From Pieris napi (lineage: Eukaryota; Arthropoda; Insecta; Lepidoptera; Pieridae), in contig NC_062243.1 of NCBI RefSeq assembly GCF_905475465.1, positions 7,712,267 to 7,776,266 on the forward strand: a stretch of 64,000 nt of DNA. The letters run 5' to 3'. A program made the translations under genes and the position numbers. The notes under the pieces were generated by a model. The model had not been told where the DNA came from, did no database searches, and saw nothing but the letters and a program-made list of their open reading frames with translations. Within the stretch, counting starts at the first letter, position 1, and each line of letters opens with the position of its first letter. Positions 11,960 through 24,577 of this stretch are shown here, piece after piece.

Positions 11960-14900
11960 TTTGTAAACATTCATACATACGCTATTTTAAATTATTTAGA
12001 GAAATTGCATGATATTCGTGTAGACGAGCAGATGTTACATAGTCGATACTAAAATTTAACGATATCATAAATCGTTCGCTTTCAAAGAGCTATAATTAGC
12101 TAATTGGCCATTAAAGTAGTTTATTTTCATTCCTCCAAATAAATTACATATAAGTATAATTCAAGAATGTATTGCTCATGGAAATATGTGCTCGTCATAA
12201 GGCACACTACACGATACATACATGTGCATCAATAAAAAGTGTGCACAACATTTAAAGGGAAACATTACAATGATAAAACAGAAAGGAAATAATACAATAA
12301 AAATAAAAGAAAAGAAACAAGATTAAGAAATGGAAATATGTAATTTTAAAATTTAATATATTTCTTGTTTGCAATTGTTTATTGGTGACGGATCAACAGT
12401 GGCTGCAGCATCTTACGCCTGAAGACATGAAGACTGTCATAAAAAAGATCTGCTTCGTATTTACTCAAAGCGTTGTTTACTATAGATAGCGATCGTATAA
12501 AGGAGAATTACAACCGACGTTGGTCCTCATTGCCCGAACGTAAAAAAGGACTGATGCAAATATGTTATGTTTAGGACACATTTAGTTATCATAAATAGTA
12601 ATATGAACATCATATTATTTGTTGGAAAGTAGACAAAATAAAACTTATTAAAATACTTGACCACGGTGGTAGATTAAGCCAGGTCAGGTAATACCACCAT
12701 ATTTTATTAAAATTCTTAGTTGATTTATTCGTTACATTTTTATTCGAATAACAATTTTAGGGCATTATTGCATTCCAATACCATTGATGTATATATGCCA
12801 AGTTGTAAGGAAAAATCGCTATTTACTTGCTTATTTTTAAGAAGCTTATCCTTCAGAGGTTGTATAGGTTTTTTTATAGAATACTACGCACTTATGGCAT
12901 TCTTGATCGCATCTGCCAGCCCACGTGTTCATTACACATGCATTTTACCAGTATAATCTGTAAATTTACCTATAACGTTACTTCTAGGGCTTCTTCTACC
13001 TACTTAAGTACTATTAGAAGGTAACCTACATTGCTATAACGCAATTACAAATAACTAGGTCTAACAATTAACACAAGGGTTTTGTGTGTAAATTAAATTA
13101 TTTCATAGTAAAATGGTTGAAAAGAAAAAAGAATATTGAATTAAGTTGGCATGTACAAAAAAAGTAAATGTAAATATTGATCTGCAATCATACAAATTTA
13201 TAATTACCCGTAATGTGTTGCACTTTCCATTTCTGACTGAAAGAGAAATTCAATAAATAAAGCTAAAAAATAAAGAGCCAAAAAGTTTGTGTTATAAGTA
13301 TAAAATAGGTTAAAAAGTAGACGGCCAGATAGATACCGCTACCAAACAGATGCAAAGATTTAAAATCTTGCAAAAAAATTAATTTCGTCTGATTAATATT
13401 AGTTTTCAATCACAATAGCACCTAGGCGTGTCTGTATAATCAGATAGGTAAAAAACAAGAAGCCATTTGACGTCACAGAGCAAATGAGATTACAGCGAGC
13501 AGTCACCCCACAGTTACACAACCTGCGTAATACACTCATTGGATTATTGCCTAACTTGTGATACTCTAGTACGGGATTTGATATTTGATACAGTATAATA
13601 GCACGGTACATAGAATAGAACCGTCATGTTGACTCAGCGTTTGACTTTCCCATAGATTGGAATTTTCTAACTAAAACTATTTTTGCTATGTAAACCATAT
13701 GTTATCTTAAACTTTATATGTAACTGAAAGTATATTTTATCCATAGGCTAACGTTAAATAGCAGTGAAGAGAAGTTTTGTAAATTCATCTGATATTCATT
13801 TAGAAATTTTATTACATTTTCATCACGTTAACACGTTCGTCAAACTGACAACAAAAAAGAAAACTATTAGACAAAACTTATTGGAGTATCTAAGGAGAAG
13901 ATAGAGACGAAGATATCTTTATCTGATAGTTGAGAGTTAGCGGTATTTTATACTTATTGTTTCGACTGGTAAAGCCTAAACATATGTGAGTTAGGTTCGA
14001 GCTAGGTTTCTTGAGAATTGTTCTATGGCTATCTCAAGATAACGGAAACAATTTGAGATATCTAACAAACCATGTATCTGTATTAATTCGGCTAACGAAT
14101 TTGATATGGCAAAAGGTGGAGTGCAAAAATCGAAGTGAGATAAAACAGTTATCAGTAATAAGTTATTATAAGTTAATTTACATTTATTCGCCACAATTAT
14201 TGCTTTTTAAACGATTTATATAAATAAAACTGCAATAACAAACACTTGTTATATATGGTTAAGAAATTATAAGGTCGGAGCGAAATATTCAAAAGGAATT
14301 ACGGAACAGACCTTTTAACAGCGGAAATCGATAGTGTTGCCATTTTTTTATGTAAATAATAAAAATTTAATTGCTGCTCCTAACCTATTTTATTCTTATT
14401 GTGAAAGCCGGAATAAGCTCAATTGTTAACAATTAATGGAGTTTGGAGTAACAAACTAAAACAATAATAATTGTCGAAGTGTAATAATACGTTAGCCACA
14501 GTAGAAAAACATTTTTGTATACTTTTGGTTTCAATTCGGTTGTTTACGTGTAATGTAGTTTGTAGAGCTGAGTGCGAAAGCAAACCTTTCACTAACCGAG
14601 ATCAAAAGGGATATTAAGTAATGTCGTTCCGGTTACGAATCCAAGTATTAGTTTTAATTTGTAACAAAAGTACTGAAGATTTTGAGGAAATAAAGTAAAG
14701 GAAATATTGTTTAAAACATTCGCATATAAAGAAAAACATGTGTTCGAAATAGCTATTTTAATTTCATAAATTTGCTGAGGGTTATCCATATTACTTCGAT
14801 ACAGCCGATCGCCACATTTTATTTCACTTGATTTTCCATTTCGCTGTGGTTTTTAACGCTTTGGATGCACTTATTATAACTTATTTAATAATTAAGCCCT

Positions 14901-15115
14901 CTACAAAATATTTCGAAAATTTAAAACAATATTTGTATAGCTGTCAAGGTATTTTCTACATTTACATATATTTATAGATGCATATTTAAAACATTTTAAA
15001 AATTAATCACTTTAGGTTATTCTGGCCGAAATTACACACACATGTAGTTTAAAATAATGTTGTTATGTGCGTCTTTTATTGTAAAAAAAAATTTGCTATT
15101 TTTCTACAGCTCTGA
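11960..15115. other. Intergenic DNA, nothing recognised
   Basis: AT-rich DNA. Several short open frames (for example 13399-13611 and 13991-14223 on both strands) show no family motif or coherent splice sites. No tRNA or terminal-repeat element is seen. Confidence 0.4.
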
Positions 15116-15118
15116 GCT

Positions 15119-15418
15119 GTGAATAATACAGGACATCTTCCGTTTCATTGTAATGAAATTATTATACACAAGGCAACGATTGGTTCCGTTTTCTCTGAAG
15201 ATATTTTGCAAGGAGGTTCGGAGGTGAATTCAACGTTGCTAAAGTACGACCTAGATTTCTACGTTTTATTAAAAAACAATCTTAAAGTTCAAGGTTGTGA
15301 TAAAATGCATTTCTCGGATGAATACGTTTTGATTGGCTGTGTCCAAACTCATGAAATAAGGGACAATAAGTATTTTTTTAATAGAGTAAGAGACTTCTTA
15401 TTACCCATTATAATATAG
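15119..15418 (+). CDS. Unassigned ORF segment resembling an NTR/TIMP domain
   Basis: A 99-codon open frame without an ATG near its start; an in-frame TGA lies just upstream at 15113. Visible order: FHCNEIIIHKATIGSVFSED, then STLLKYDLDFYVLLKNNLKV, then GCDKMHFSDEYVLIGCVQTH, then RDFLLPI and stop. This parallels the netrin/TIMP (NTR) fold: a Cys followed by a V-rich strand, a Y.. K..... K strand, C..L....YL..G, and a terminal DF..PW-like strand. The N-terminal Cys-X-Cys and signal peptide of a TIMP are missing, so an upstream exon would be needed; CTGAG at 15112-15116 and TACAG at 15127-15131 are possible acceptors. It could be an internal or terminal exon, a decayed copy or chance. The family link is pattern-based. 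Confidence 0.35.
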   Translation: MNNTGHLPFHCNEIIIHKATIGSVFSEDILQGGSEVNSTLLKYDLDFYVLLKNNLKVQGCDKMHFSDEYVLIGCVQTHEIRDNKYFFNRVRDFLLPIII

Positions 15419-15605
15419 TGATATAAAATTTAACGCGTTATATAACCATTTTTAGCTTCTGATTGGTTCTATGGTAATCTTTTTATCTCTCTCTAATTGG
15501 TATCACATCACATAACTCTTCTCTCTACTTTACAAGCAGTTTTTGTCCACATCGTATTCCTAACATAATAATTTTGATATCACGATTTATCTGTTCTATC
15601 AGCAG

Positions 15606-15738
15606 GAGGCATGGTGAAATAGGAGCACGCACTTACATTCTCGTGGGAACAACACGCAAACACATAGTCGAAATAAGTAACATACACGAATTCAAGTACG
15701 ACCAGTCACCACAATCAGCACCTGTTTCTCGAGCATGA
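15606..15738 (+). CDS. Candidate terminal exon, possibly NTR-like
   Basis: A pyrimidine-rich tract ending TCTATCAGCAG precedes a frame that reads (R)HGEIGARTYILVGTTRKH, then IVEISNIHEFKYDQ, and stops at TGA 15736-15738. YILVG and the following strand resemble the YL.AG segment of the NTR/TIMP fold, the same feature as in the open frame 190 bp upstream (YVLIG). The phase (one leading base) does not fit the donors I could find in the upstream frame, so the two are not joined here. Overlapping minus-strand frames look like shadows. Confidence 0.25.
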
Positions 15739-16504
15739 CGCATGGCCAGCCATCGGCCCCCTCGCCATATTTTAGGGAGAGAGACAACCCGACGCATGGA
15801 CGCCGCCACAAGCAATGACATTTAAGCGAGCATGACGATCCTTGAAATGTGAACTTGGGTAAATGTTGTTTCATACTTGCTCACCCTATTCAATATTATA
15901 TTAAAAAGGTTGCCTGGAAGGGATCGTTCGAAAGCGATAAGGTCGTTGCCCATATTAATTTATTATTATAATATGTACTGAGTTTTGCAATGAAATGTTA
16001 AAAAAATAAATATTAAACGCCCAAGTGATCACCACGAAATTTTAGGTAAATCGTATCTTCATAAAAATGCATTTAATGGACGAAAAAGACCATTAATAAA
16101 TTATTGTATCTTATGATCAACTCTTACTTACTTAGCAACGAACTATAAGTGTTATATAATAATTTTATAATCGTATTTAGCTTATTTGGAGTATCGAATT
16201 AGGTGTTGACAGAAAAACAATTGGATATAATTCGGGTCAAATAAGTAGGTTACATAATCGTAGGGTTTCTAATCCTAACTTTTGTAGGGTGACGTAAGTA
16301 CGTATATTGCTTTGTGTATTGTTTCGTGTATATAGGGTATCAGACGTATTATAACTAAGTGTACTTCAAAACATAAAACCATAACAACAAAAAATTTAAA
16401 TTATGTACAGTTTTTTCAATGCTTTGTAAGTCACTTTTTGAGGTAAAGTAGTATTTCTGAACCGATACGACTCAGGAGACATCAAGAAAAGATCTTACCA
16501 TTCT
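15739..16504. other. Intergenic DNA
   Basis: No recognisable gene or element. It starts with a GC-richer patch (to about 15850), then becomes AT-rich. Confidence 0.35.
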
Positions 16505-16628
16505 CTGAAAGGTCGGCAGCACACCCGCTAGCCTCTAGCCCACAGCGATGCAGTGGCGGCGGTTATCACTTTATTCAAAGTTTACCTGCACATTTTCCTC
16601 CTGCCCTATAAAAAAGATTTAAAAAAAA
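16505..16628 (+). repeat. Degenerate lepidopteran non-LTR 3' tail
   Basis: The segment reads as a decayed form of the common tail CGGCAACGCACC ... GGGCGGCGGTGATCACTT ... CAGGTGAGCCTCC ... TCCTATAAAAA: here CGGCAGCACACCCGC, GTGGCGGCGGTTATCACTT and CTCCTGCCCTATAAAAAA. It is non-coding. The assignment rests on familiarity with this block in Lepidoptera. Confidence 0.45.
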
Positions 16629-16630
16629 AA

Positions 16631-17066
16631 GTGTGTGTACTTATGTACACGCGTTAGAAGTTATACTTCTTTGGAACAATATAGTTGGAATCAACAGAAG
16701 CAATAATTAAAAATTATACATACCGACAATTAACCTCAAATCTATAAATGCACTCAAAACAGTTTATTCAAATCAGTTTTATCACTAATATTCAATATAT
16801 ATAATCCATCACCGTCGTATATGAAATTGATTTAATAAAAACACCAAAATAATATTTATTTATTCACACTGTTTAATTGTAATGTTACGAAACACGTGTT
16901 CTAAATATAAAAATACTAGAATATACAACTTGAACATAGTTATTATAGATTTTCATGCCACCTAGAACTATCTTAACGATGTAGAATTTAGGTGTCGGTG
17001 TGCGCGCGCATCGTAAAAATTCACTCTCATCATTTTTCTCCATCGCGCCAAAAGAAGTATTACTTC
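16631..17066. mobile_element. Inverted-repeat element of the GAAGTTATACTTC family, copy A
   Basis: It begins GTGTGTGTACTTATGTACAC, then GCGTTAGAAGTTATACTTCT, and ends with a block GTGCGCGCGCATCGTAAAA, TTCACTCTCATCA and CGCGCCAAAAGAAGTATTAC. The same blocks in reverse order and orientation are at 57559-57921. The ends GAAGTTATACTTCTTT and its imperfect complement form terminal inverted repeats. There is no transposase frame, so it is inferred to be a non-autonomous DNA element. Confidence 0.5.
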
Positions 17067-17197
17067 AATAATTTACTAAATTAAATGTAAAACTCGTAAA
17101 CTAACTTCTTTACATATTGTGGTGTCTATAAAACATCTAATTACAATTACTATAATTGTAATAAATGTTATTCTTAATTTTGCGCTGTTTAGCAATA

Positions 17198-17270
17198 GCC
17201 TCGGTGGCGCAGTAGGCAGCGCGTAAGTCTCATAATCTTAAGGTCGTGAGTTCGATCCTCACCCGGGGCA
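17198..17270 (+). tRNA. trnM-CAT: tRNA-Met (CAT), elongator
   Basis: A 73-nt cloverleaf: acceptor GCCTCGG/CCGGGGC with discriminator A, D-stem GCGC/GCGC, anticodon loop CTCATAA (anticodon CAT), variable AGGTC and T-arm GTGAG-TTCGATC-CTCAC. The T31-T39 mismatch in the anticodon stem is usual for animal elongator tRNA-Met. CCA is not encoded and there is no intron. Internal A and B boxes are intact. A T5 run follows. Confidence 0.95.
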
Positions 17271-17274
17271 TATC

Positions 17275-17279
17275 TTTTT
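17275..17279 (+). terminator. RNA polymerase III terminator of tRNA-Met
   Basis: A TTTTT run 4 nt past the tRNA 3' end, the usual Pol III stop signal. Confidence 0.7.
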
Positions 17280-17964
17280 ATATATTTTTTTAAAAACTAT
17301 ACAAATTGAGCATACCTTATTTATTAATATTTACCTTATATATTTATATTATTACTATATATATATACAAATTGTATATTTTACATTTTTATGTACATCA
17401 ATAGTTCGGAATGTTCCACATAACTAATAATAGTTAATAATAATTAATAATAATTGATGAAATTGATAAAGGTAAAATTAAATAGTAACACTATCTGACC
17501 ATCCTCGATTCTAAAAACAAATGAATTATCGAATTGGGAAATTTCCCCGTACCACGTGAAGGAAACAAAATAAAATGATAATTATTAGCGACATTATCCT
17601 TTGCACCCTCGCTGTTTCCTCCGTACCAAGGTCTCTTCCGTGTATTCTAGGTCGACATGTGTTAAGGTAAAAATATGTGCTGAATGATTAATTGAACTGT
17701 AGGTTTCTATACAATATGCGCTAAAGATATAAAGGTCAACGTTTTGCCGGCATCTTTGTTAAGGCATCATTATTATTCTAAATCAGAAACACTTTAATAC
17801 GTAGAACTTTTGGCAAGCCACTCTTAATATTAAACTATGATATTTATTTTCTGCGCAATTAATATTTGCTGGTACGAAAATGAAAACACACACACTTGCT
17901 TCCAAAATTATTAATAAAACAAATGAAATAAAATTAAAGTCTCCCACAATCCACTTCGGTAGGA

Positions 17965-18165
17965 ACTTCTTTTTGGGAATGGAGAGGCGTGGAATCGAAC
18001 TGGAATAACCATAAAAAGCAGCTGCCGCATTTTATAGTCATGGGTGAGTTGCCGGCCTTTCAGAGAGGAGTATGCCCTTTATTTAAAAGCTTAGAAGTCG
18101 TATTTCCCAGGAAACTGTGGAAGACTTCCAACCATCGAGGTGGTGGTTGTACATTCCATCTTAGT
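17965..18165 (-). pseudogene. Non-LTR retrotransposon 3' coding tail
   Basis: The minus strand reads FPGKYDF, stop, AFK, stop, RAYSSLKGRQLTHD, a decayed version of the common lepidopteran LINE ending RYDL..FKKRAYS.LKGRQR. The same ending is seen at 48,600 and, variantly, at 57,940. Only the last few dozen codons plus 3' flank are present. Confidence 0.5.
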
Positions 18166-18169
18166 ATAT

Positions 18170-21100
18170 ACCTATAAATTAAGTCGATAAAAGCGCCTGC
18201 TCTACTAAAAACATTTACGAACCGTAGCTAAAGGAGTTTATTAATCGCGATTTCGCGCTTCTATTTTCTCAATCTATTTGACACTAAGGTGAAAACTGCT
18301 TAATAGAGAAGTGGCTAGTTAGATAAATTATTTTAATATCCTTTTGATATCGTATTTTTTAAAATTCTTTTAAATATTATAAGACGCGTTAAGATTTACG
18401 AGTAAAATACATAATTCGAAGATAAATAAAAAAGAAAAATGTGATAATAAAATTATTATAATAATTGTTGTTTTTGTTATAACTGTTCACAATGTTTTAC
18501 TTACAAACTCAACCTCTTTGATCGACAGATCACAATGAAACAGTCGGCTTTTATCTACCATAGACCTGAATGAGATTATATATTTTTTACAAGTCAGGTG
18601 AGTGTTGTTACGTTAAAAACTTTGATTATTTTCCTTAACGTTCTCATCTGAGTGTCATTTTTTAAGAATAATACTTTTTATAGAAAAGGTTACCTGCTGC
18701 GTACCCGCCCATGATGTGCGTTAATATTTAGTATGTCATTTGAAAATATTGGATTTCTTTATCGCAAAACTGTATATCAGTCATTGAAGGTACTATTATG
18801 AGAATAGTGTCAAACACATGTATTGTTGTCTTTGCACACGGAATTCAAGGAGAACAATAATACTCCGTTTTTCAAAAGCTTGGTGTTTTATATGACCTCT
18901 GGTTAAGAGACAGACATACAACCATATATCAAAGTAAAGAGCGACCTGACGTGTCACTCACTACCATTTGCGATACTTTCAATGCCAAAATATAATAAGG
19001 CCAAGATCAACACCACATGAGTACATTACTTACACTTTTCGGTACGAGTAATATGCGAACGCGTTTGAATTTTCAAAATAGGAACCGGATGTCTAGCGGC
19101 ATAAAACTTCACTGTCATTCATTCTATTTTTAAACTTATAATTTCAAATTTTTAAGCGATTATCATTTACGGTGGTGTTGTATAAAAATGAGAGCTTTTG
19201 TGTAGGCGTTATGATAGCTTCAAACAACAGACAAGTTTGCTTAAAACACAACTGCCCTCCAATTAAATGTATCTTCAATAAGAAGTTTATTTTTCACGTG
19301 CGAACTTTAATCTTAATAAATTGTTACATTGATACGTACGATTTTTACGATTAGGATTAGGAATTGTAAGCCTAGTAGTAATAAACCTTAATTATAAGCC
19401 CAGCGTGTCTGTAATCTGAATGATGAAGAAGAGAGATAGAACATTAATAGCGTAGTTGTAGTAGTTTAGTAAAGCCTTTTTTTGTTTTGACTTGAGGTGT
19501 ACATTTAGTTAAATTAAAGAACGCTTACGCTTATAACTTAATTTAGCAAAAATCATTGTCCATATGCATAATACAGGTATAATGTTGTTCACCTACAGGC
19601 CACAATTATATTGATACGCTCATATGCCGTAAGTGCGAAAAAACATTCACAAAAACGTAAAGATAATATATATCAATGTTTTCGATAATAAATAATTGAC
19701 AATACATAACATTAAATAAATAGGTATATTTTAAAGGTAAATAAAAAGCAATAACAATCAAAAAATCTAACGTGCATGTATCTAATTTTTTATTGCATAA
19801 TTTACACCGCCGGGCCAACTTATTATTTCTAAATTAGACCCTATATAGTCTACTCCTGCAGGGGAGTGTATTTTCTAGACAGTGGCTTATTATTGTATTA
19901 GCTAGATCTGGTGGGCGGTATTTGGCGTCTCCCGCCGCGCCCTGGGGTTCTTCTTATTAAAGTGAAGCTGGGAGTGTGTGTGTATGTCGGTCCGGGAGAT
20001 GCTGGCTCGCTCTAGACGGGAGCAGGGTATAGCTGTATTTCAATATCCGTGATTATTGCGCCACCTAAGCGACTTTCCTTAATGAAGTGAGTTTCTCTTG
20101 TAATTTACTTGTATGTATGTATATATTATGTATTTTATTTATTTGTATGGTTGTTTCAAAATATGTATATAAATCATTTTAAGAACACCTATCATGAGGC
20201 CACCTACATCGTCGAATACATAATTTATTTTTCATATTTTTATAACACGGTGATAAAATCTCATACAATTAAACACTAAATAAAATATTAAACGTTTTAT
20301 TTCGCACTTCAATGCAAACTATAAAGTGCCGACGTTGTTACTTTATTTTTTATGGCTAATTTATTGTTTTTTTACGATAAGCCTTAATGTAGTTAATGCA
20401 TGATTGTTACGTAAACTAATGTAAATTTATTATGACCTCTGCATTAACGGGAACGCCTGGGTGTTATCGGTTTTGCGCTGTATGTTTTATTTTTGTCTTT
20501 TAAAATACTAGAGACATCGGCTTCTAATCACCATCGACAAGACTACATCTATTTATTTAACGTCAATCAATGATTAGTTTTGAGGGCAAATCCGGAAATC
20601 AAAACAAAATCTATGTTAAACTGAGACAGAATTTTGAGGGAATGTTTACTTGAGCTTTACTTATTCGCAGATGTCGATCATCAAACACGAATTTATAAAG
20701 TTATAAAATGTGGACTAAAAAGGGAAAAATTTAAAGCGAACAAAACATAATATTTTAATTATTTCCAATTTTAAATACACTTGCTTAATTAAAAATTTCA
20801 CACGTTTCAACAAAATTATAGTCAAGCATTCGATAAGGTTCGCCCACTAAAGCTCGCGCTCAATTTTGTTATTTAGTATTTGTATTAAAAACCTTTACAA
20901 AAATATATTATTTGGCAAGTTTTCGGAGATTCAGGATTTTATCATAATAAGCTCTCTAAACGTGTAAAACTAGAATTCGAATTTACATTTGATATAAGTC
21001 ATAAAGTCCTTAGAAAACACGAAATTAAAACCAGATTATTGCGATATACTATCGACTCGATCTCACATATTATCCTCAACCGGCTCTTAGAAGCTTATAA

Positions 21101-22660
21101 GACATCGCGTCGCCAGCATAGTGCTCATTAATTTGAATTTTAGTTCCGTACATATTTAAAAATAAACGGGGTGTATGGCAAGGTTTGGCGGAGGTCTACG
21201 CCGAAGCTAACAAATTCTAATAAATTGTAACCTTAAGTAAAATTAATTATAAACACACTCAAAACTGTAAGTTAACACATAGAAATAACTTTCTTTATAC
21301 GAAAGTAGATATTTGTTTCAAGACTAAAATGAGACCAATATATTATGAATTATAAATGATCACATGTCGCTTTGTATTGTTTGTCGTTCCTGGGTTGAAA
21401 TGTTCAAAATAAGAAGGAATTAGTTTTGTTTCTGAAACCCATTTTATTAGGTCCAATATTTTTGTCAACTCTACAGCTTTAATGACCGTGGAATTAGGAC
21501 TCCAATCTTGCAGAACCCTAAATACATTTAGTATGGAAAAACCAGCTATTCAGCAGAACTATTGGTACACCGACCTTCATGTGTAGGTCAAAGTAAAAGT
21601 TTTAATTACAGTAAGGGCAACTGTTCTTAATATCAACTATTTTCGGCATTTAAATTAATTAAATTTTTGTGTAAACGTTCAACGATTTTATTTAATTTTT
21701 AAAAAACAATTTCATTTTCACAAAGCTTAGGATTGCTTTACTAGATATAGAACCTGCTTAGTTGTCTGTGCTTTAAGAGAACTGGCTGATTTCATGCGGA
21801 AAAAAAACAAGAAAAAACAAATGAATTTTCAAGGACTTATCAAGGACATGATTACCAGAATCTTAAAATAACTACCAGTTATCACACGAAAACTAGAAGT
21901 AAGCCCGTTTATGATTTAAGATCCAAACCGCTAACTAAAATTATTTTTTATGGAAAATTTTCAAATGCTATTTACTTGTTATCTTTATTCTACGTATACA
22001 TGTAAACCATATGTAAACAGTAATTTATAATCGTTTTATCACAATAGGCATTTGCAATTCACAAGGCCCTTCCATGACCTAGGAATCCTATAAATAAAGT
22101 TTATTGCTAAAACTAGGAAACGCGTCATACATATTATACGTGACACACTAAGGTTTTCTAATAATATTCTTGTTGCCTTGTTTGTTATTTGTTTTCTATG
22201 AAACATTTAATTTACGAAGTAACTGCGGTTTGAATGTCGTTGGTATTGAGAGCTCTTCTCTTGCGGTAAATAATAATGTAGATTGAAGAACATTTGTTCA
22301 AACTTACTAGAATCGGTTACGCCAATTGACAACTTTTTTTACAAATATTTATGAAGTATGATAAATCACGCAGCAAGTTTTGTTTTTGCTCATTAATTCG
22401 TGTCTTAATTAAATTTAATCTATTATTTAACAAAAAAATTATGTATGACATAAGTGAGACAAATCATAAAACCTCAGTTACCTATTCACTAGAATTGTAA
22501 AAAATTCAATATAATGTTATATAATTGCTGCTATTAAAAGCTGTAATTCATGTAAAGTAGCAATCTCTTTTGTGAAATTTATTGTAAGAAAAGAAATTAT
22601 ATAAGTAATGAAATCTTTTTGAAATAGTACCGAGAATTATTCTTATTTACAAAAGATATC
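18170..22660. other. Intergenic DNA, with one GC-rich island
   Basis: AT-rich with no recognised gene or repeat. The exception is a GC-rich patch at about 19,905-20,095 (TCTCCCGCCGCGCCCTGGGG, then CGGTCCGGGAGATGCTGGC), which has no frame or RNA fold that I recognise. Confidence 0.4.
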
Positions 22661-22663
22661 TTC

Positions 22664-23140
22664 TTCTTTTAGTGTCTCTCCATTACTGGAGGTTGGCCGT
22701 TAGTCTCTTGAAGCGTGTCTTGTCCTGTGCCAGATGCAGCAACTCTTCTGCAGTCGCAATACCCGTCCACTCCCTAACGTTGCGAAGCCATGATTTCTTC
22801 CTTCTACCAGCACCCCGTTTACCCTGGATTTTACTTGATAATTAATTGAAGGAGGTGGTAGCGGTCATGGCGCAACACGTGGCCCAGGTACGCAACCTTC
22901 CGTTGTTTAATGTTCTGCATAAGTTTTTTCGACATTCCATCTCGTTTGAGAACCTTCTCGTTATTGACCTTCTGGATCCAGCTTAAACGAAGCATTCAAC
23001 GATAGCACCACAGCTCAAATGCTTCTAAGCGCCGGTGGGTATCTTCTTCAATTACTTCACAGCCATACAGAAGAATTGGCCATATGTAACAACGGAGAAT
23101 TCGGACTCGGAGTTTAATCGACGTTGTATAAAGGACGAAA
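22664..23140 (-). pseudogene. RTE-like endonuclease/reverse transcriptase C-terminal remnant
   Basis: On the minus strand: SWIQKVNNEKVLKRDGMSKK, then KRKVAYLGHVLRHDRYHLLQ-type sequence (the genome reads KQRKVAYLGHVLRHD), then GRRKKSWLRNVREWTGI after a frame change, then ATAEELLHLAQDK. This is the C-terminal region of RTE-clade retrotransposons (GHV.R...Y.LLQLI..GKI.G.R..GRR..SWLRN...W). Frameshifts and stops make it a fossil. The catalytic core is absent. Confidence 0.75.
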
Positions 23141-23399
23141 TAACATGAATTTTCTCGTTACCTATTCTAAAACAGGTGGGCTGTTTATTACAGAATAACT
23201 GTTTCTTTACTTTCTACAATTCCGTATAGTAATGTAGAAAGGCGGAATGTTATTGCGACATAAAGACTATATGTCTTATGCAATTTTATTGTTTTGTATT
23301 TCGTCTTAACTTGTTTATGTGTGCATTCTTTATTCACAACGTTTCGAAATTATTTATATACTATTTTTTATCATAAGAAAAAACAAAAGACATCGGAAA

Positions 23400-23589
23400 A
23401 AGCGTCTACACACGGCCTTAAAATCAAAGGCAATATTGGGGAAGTGGTGGGGAGCACCCCTAGATCTCTCCCTAGATCGCCTCGTGTTTAGGCAAATCTT
23501 ACTCTTATTTGTGTATGCTAATGCCGAATTCATCCCCACCACCATTGACCCGACATCGCCACTGAAATTAGAGCCGTGTGTAGACGCTT
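23400..23589. mobile_element. 190-bp MITE with 17-bp terminal inverted repeats
   Basis: The left end AAGCGTCTACACACGGC (23400-23416) is an exact reverse complement of the right end GCCGTGTGTAGACGCTT (23573-23589). The interior is GC-richer than its surroundings and non-coding; the overlapping short frames are by-products. No clear target-site duplication is seen. Superfamily not determined. Confidence 0.65.
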
Positions 23590-24350
23590 CTAGAAGTTAT
23601 ACCAGATATGCTTGAAAGCAATGAACTACTAATAGATAAGGAAAGAAAAGAATTTGAATTAATTTTGGTAACATAATTTTTTATATGATTGTCATATTGT
23701 AAAATAACAACCGAGTAAATATTAAATATATTATTGTCATTTCGTGTGACATTGTGGAAGGTCATGTACGGTTAGCAAAATAATTTTATTAACATTAAAT
23801 TAAGGCAATTTATTTAATATACTAAAATATCAATTCATTGCTTAAACATTCAATTACTCACTTTGTTACAAATTTAAATTTCAGTTAGTAACTTGAATAG
23901 ATTTTTGAGATTTAAGATAACCATTAAAAACTTTTTAAGTTTAATTATTAATAAAATAATTACTAGGTTAAAATTCACTTTAAAATTAGTATTTGTTTAA
24001 GTTATATCAAAAACTTAATGATATATTTATTTGCTATCGTTACTCTTATCTTTCACCGACAGTGTTTCCGCACAATTTATGTGAGGTCGCGCGCAGGAAA
24101 TGTGTATGTCAATGGCGCGTTAGACGTGTCACTTACGATACATAGATTATACTAATGTACAAAAAGTACTTACTATTTTGACATAACACATTAACAGCCT
24201 CCGAAGTAATACATACTAAGACTATACCTTTTCTAAATAAAGCATCCTATATTTTATTATATTAAAACATACAATAACTTTAAAAATAATAAGGCTATAT
24301 TGGAACCCAAGAAACGCTAGAAAAGCGAAAAAGTTGCCGTCCCAAATGTT
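23590..24350. other. AT-rich intergenic DNA
   Basis: Nothing recognised. Confidence 0.4.
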
Positions 24351-24577
24351 CCATGATCATTTTTCAATCTAATAGGCAAGTAGGTGATCAGCCTCCAGTG
24401 CCTGACACACGCCGTCGTCTTTTTGGGTCTTAGACATGTCGGTTTCCTATCAATGTTTCCTTCACCGTTTGAGCGAATGTTAAATGCGCACATAGAAAGA
24501 AAGTCCATTGGTGCACAACCAGAGATCGAACCTACGACCTCAGGAATGACAGTGGCACGCTGAAGCCACTAGGACCA
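24351..24577 (-). mobile_element. tRNA-headed SINE, copy 1
   Basis: In minus orientation the 5' head has a Pol III A-box-like CTAGTGGCTTCAGCGTGC and a B box GGTTCGATC, followed by the body TGCACCAATGGACTTTC, TGTGCGCATTTAACATTCGC and the AAAAAGACGACGGCGTGTGT block. It is about 80-90% alike by eye to the copy at 29,278-29,564. No clear target-site duplication. Confidence 0.7.

Noticed and set aside
15633..15874. Minus-strand frames of about 60 codons
   Set aside because: They overlap the plus-strand candidate exon in shadow frames, and no motif or splice pairing supports them.
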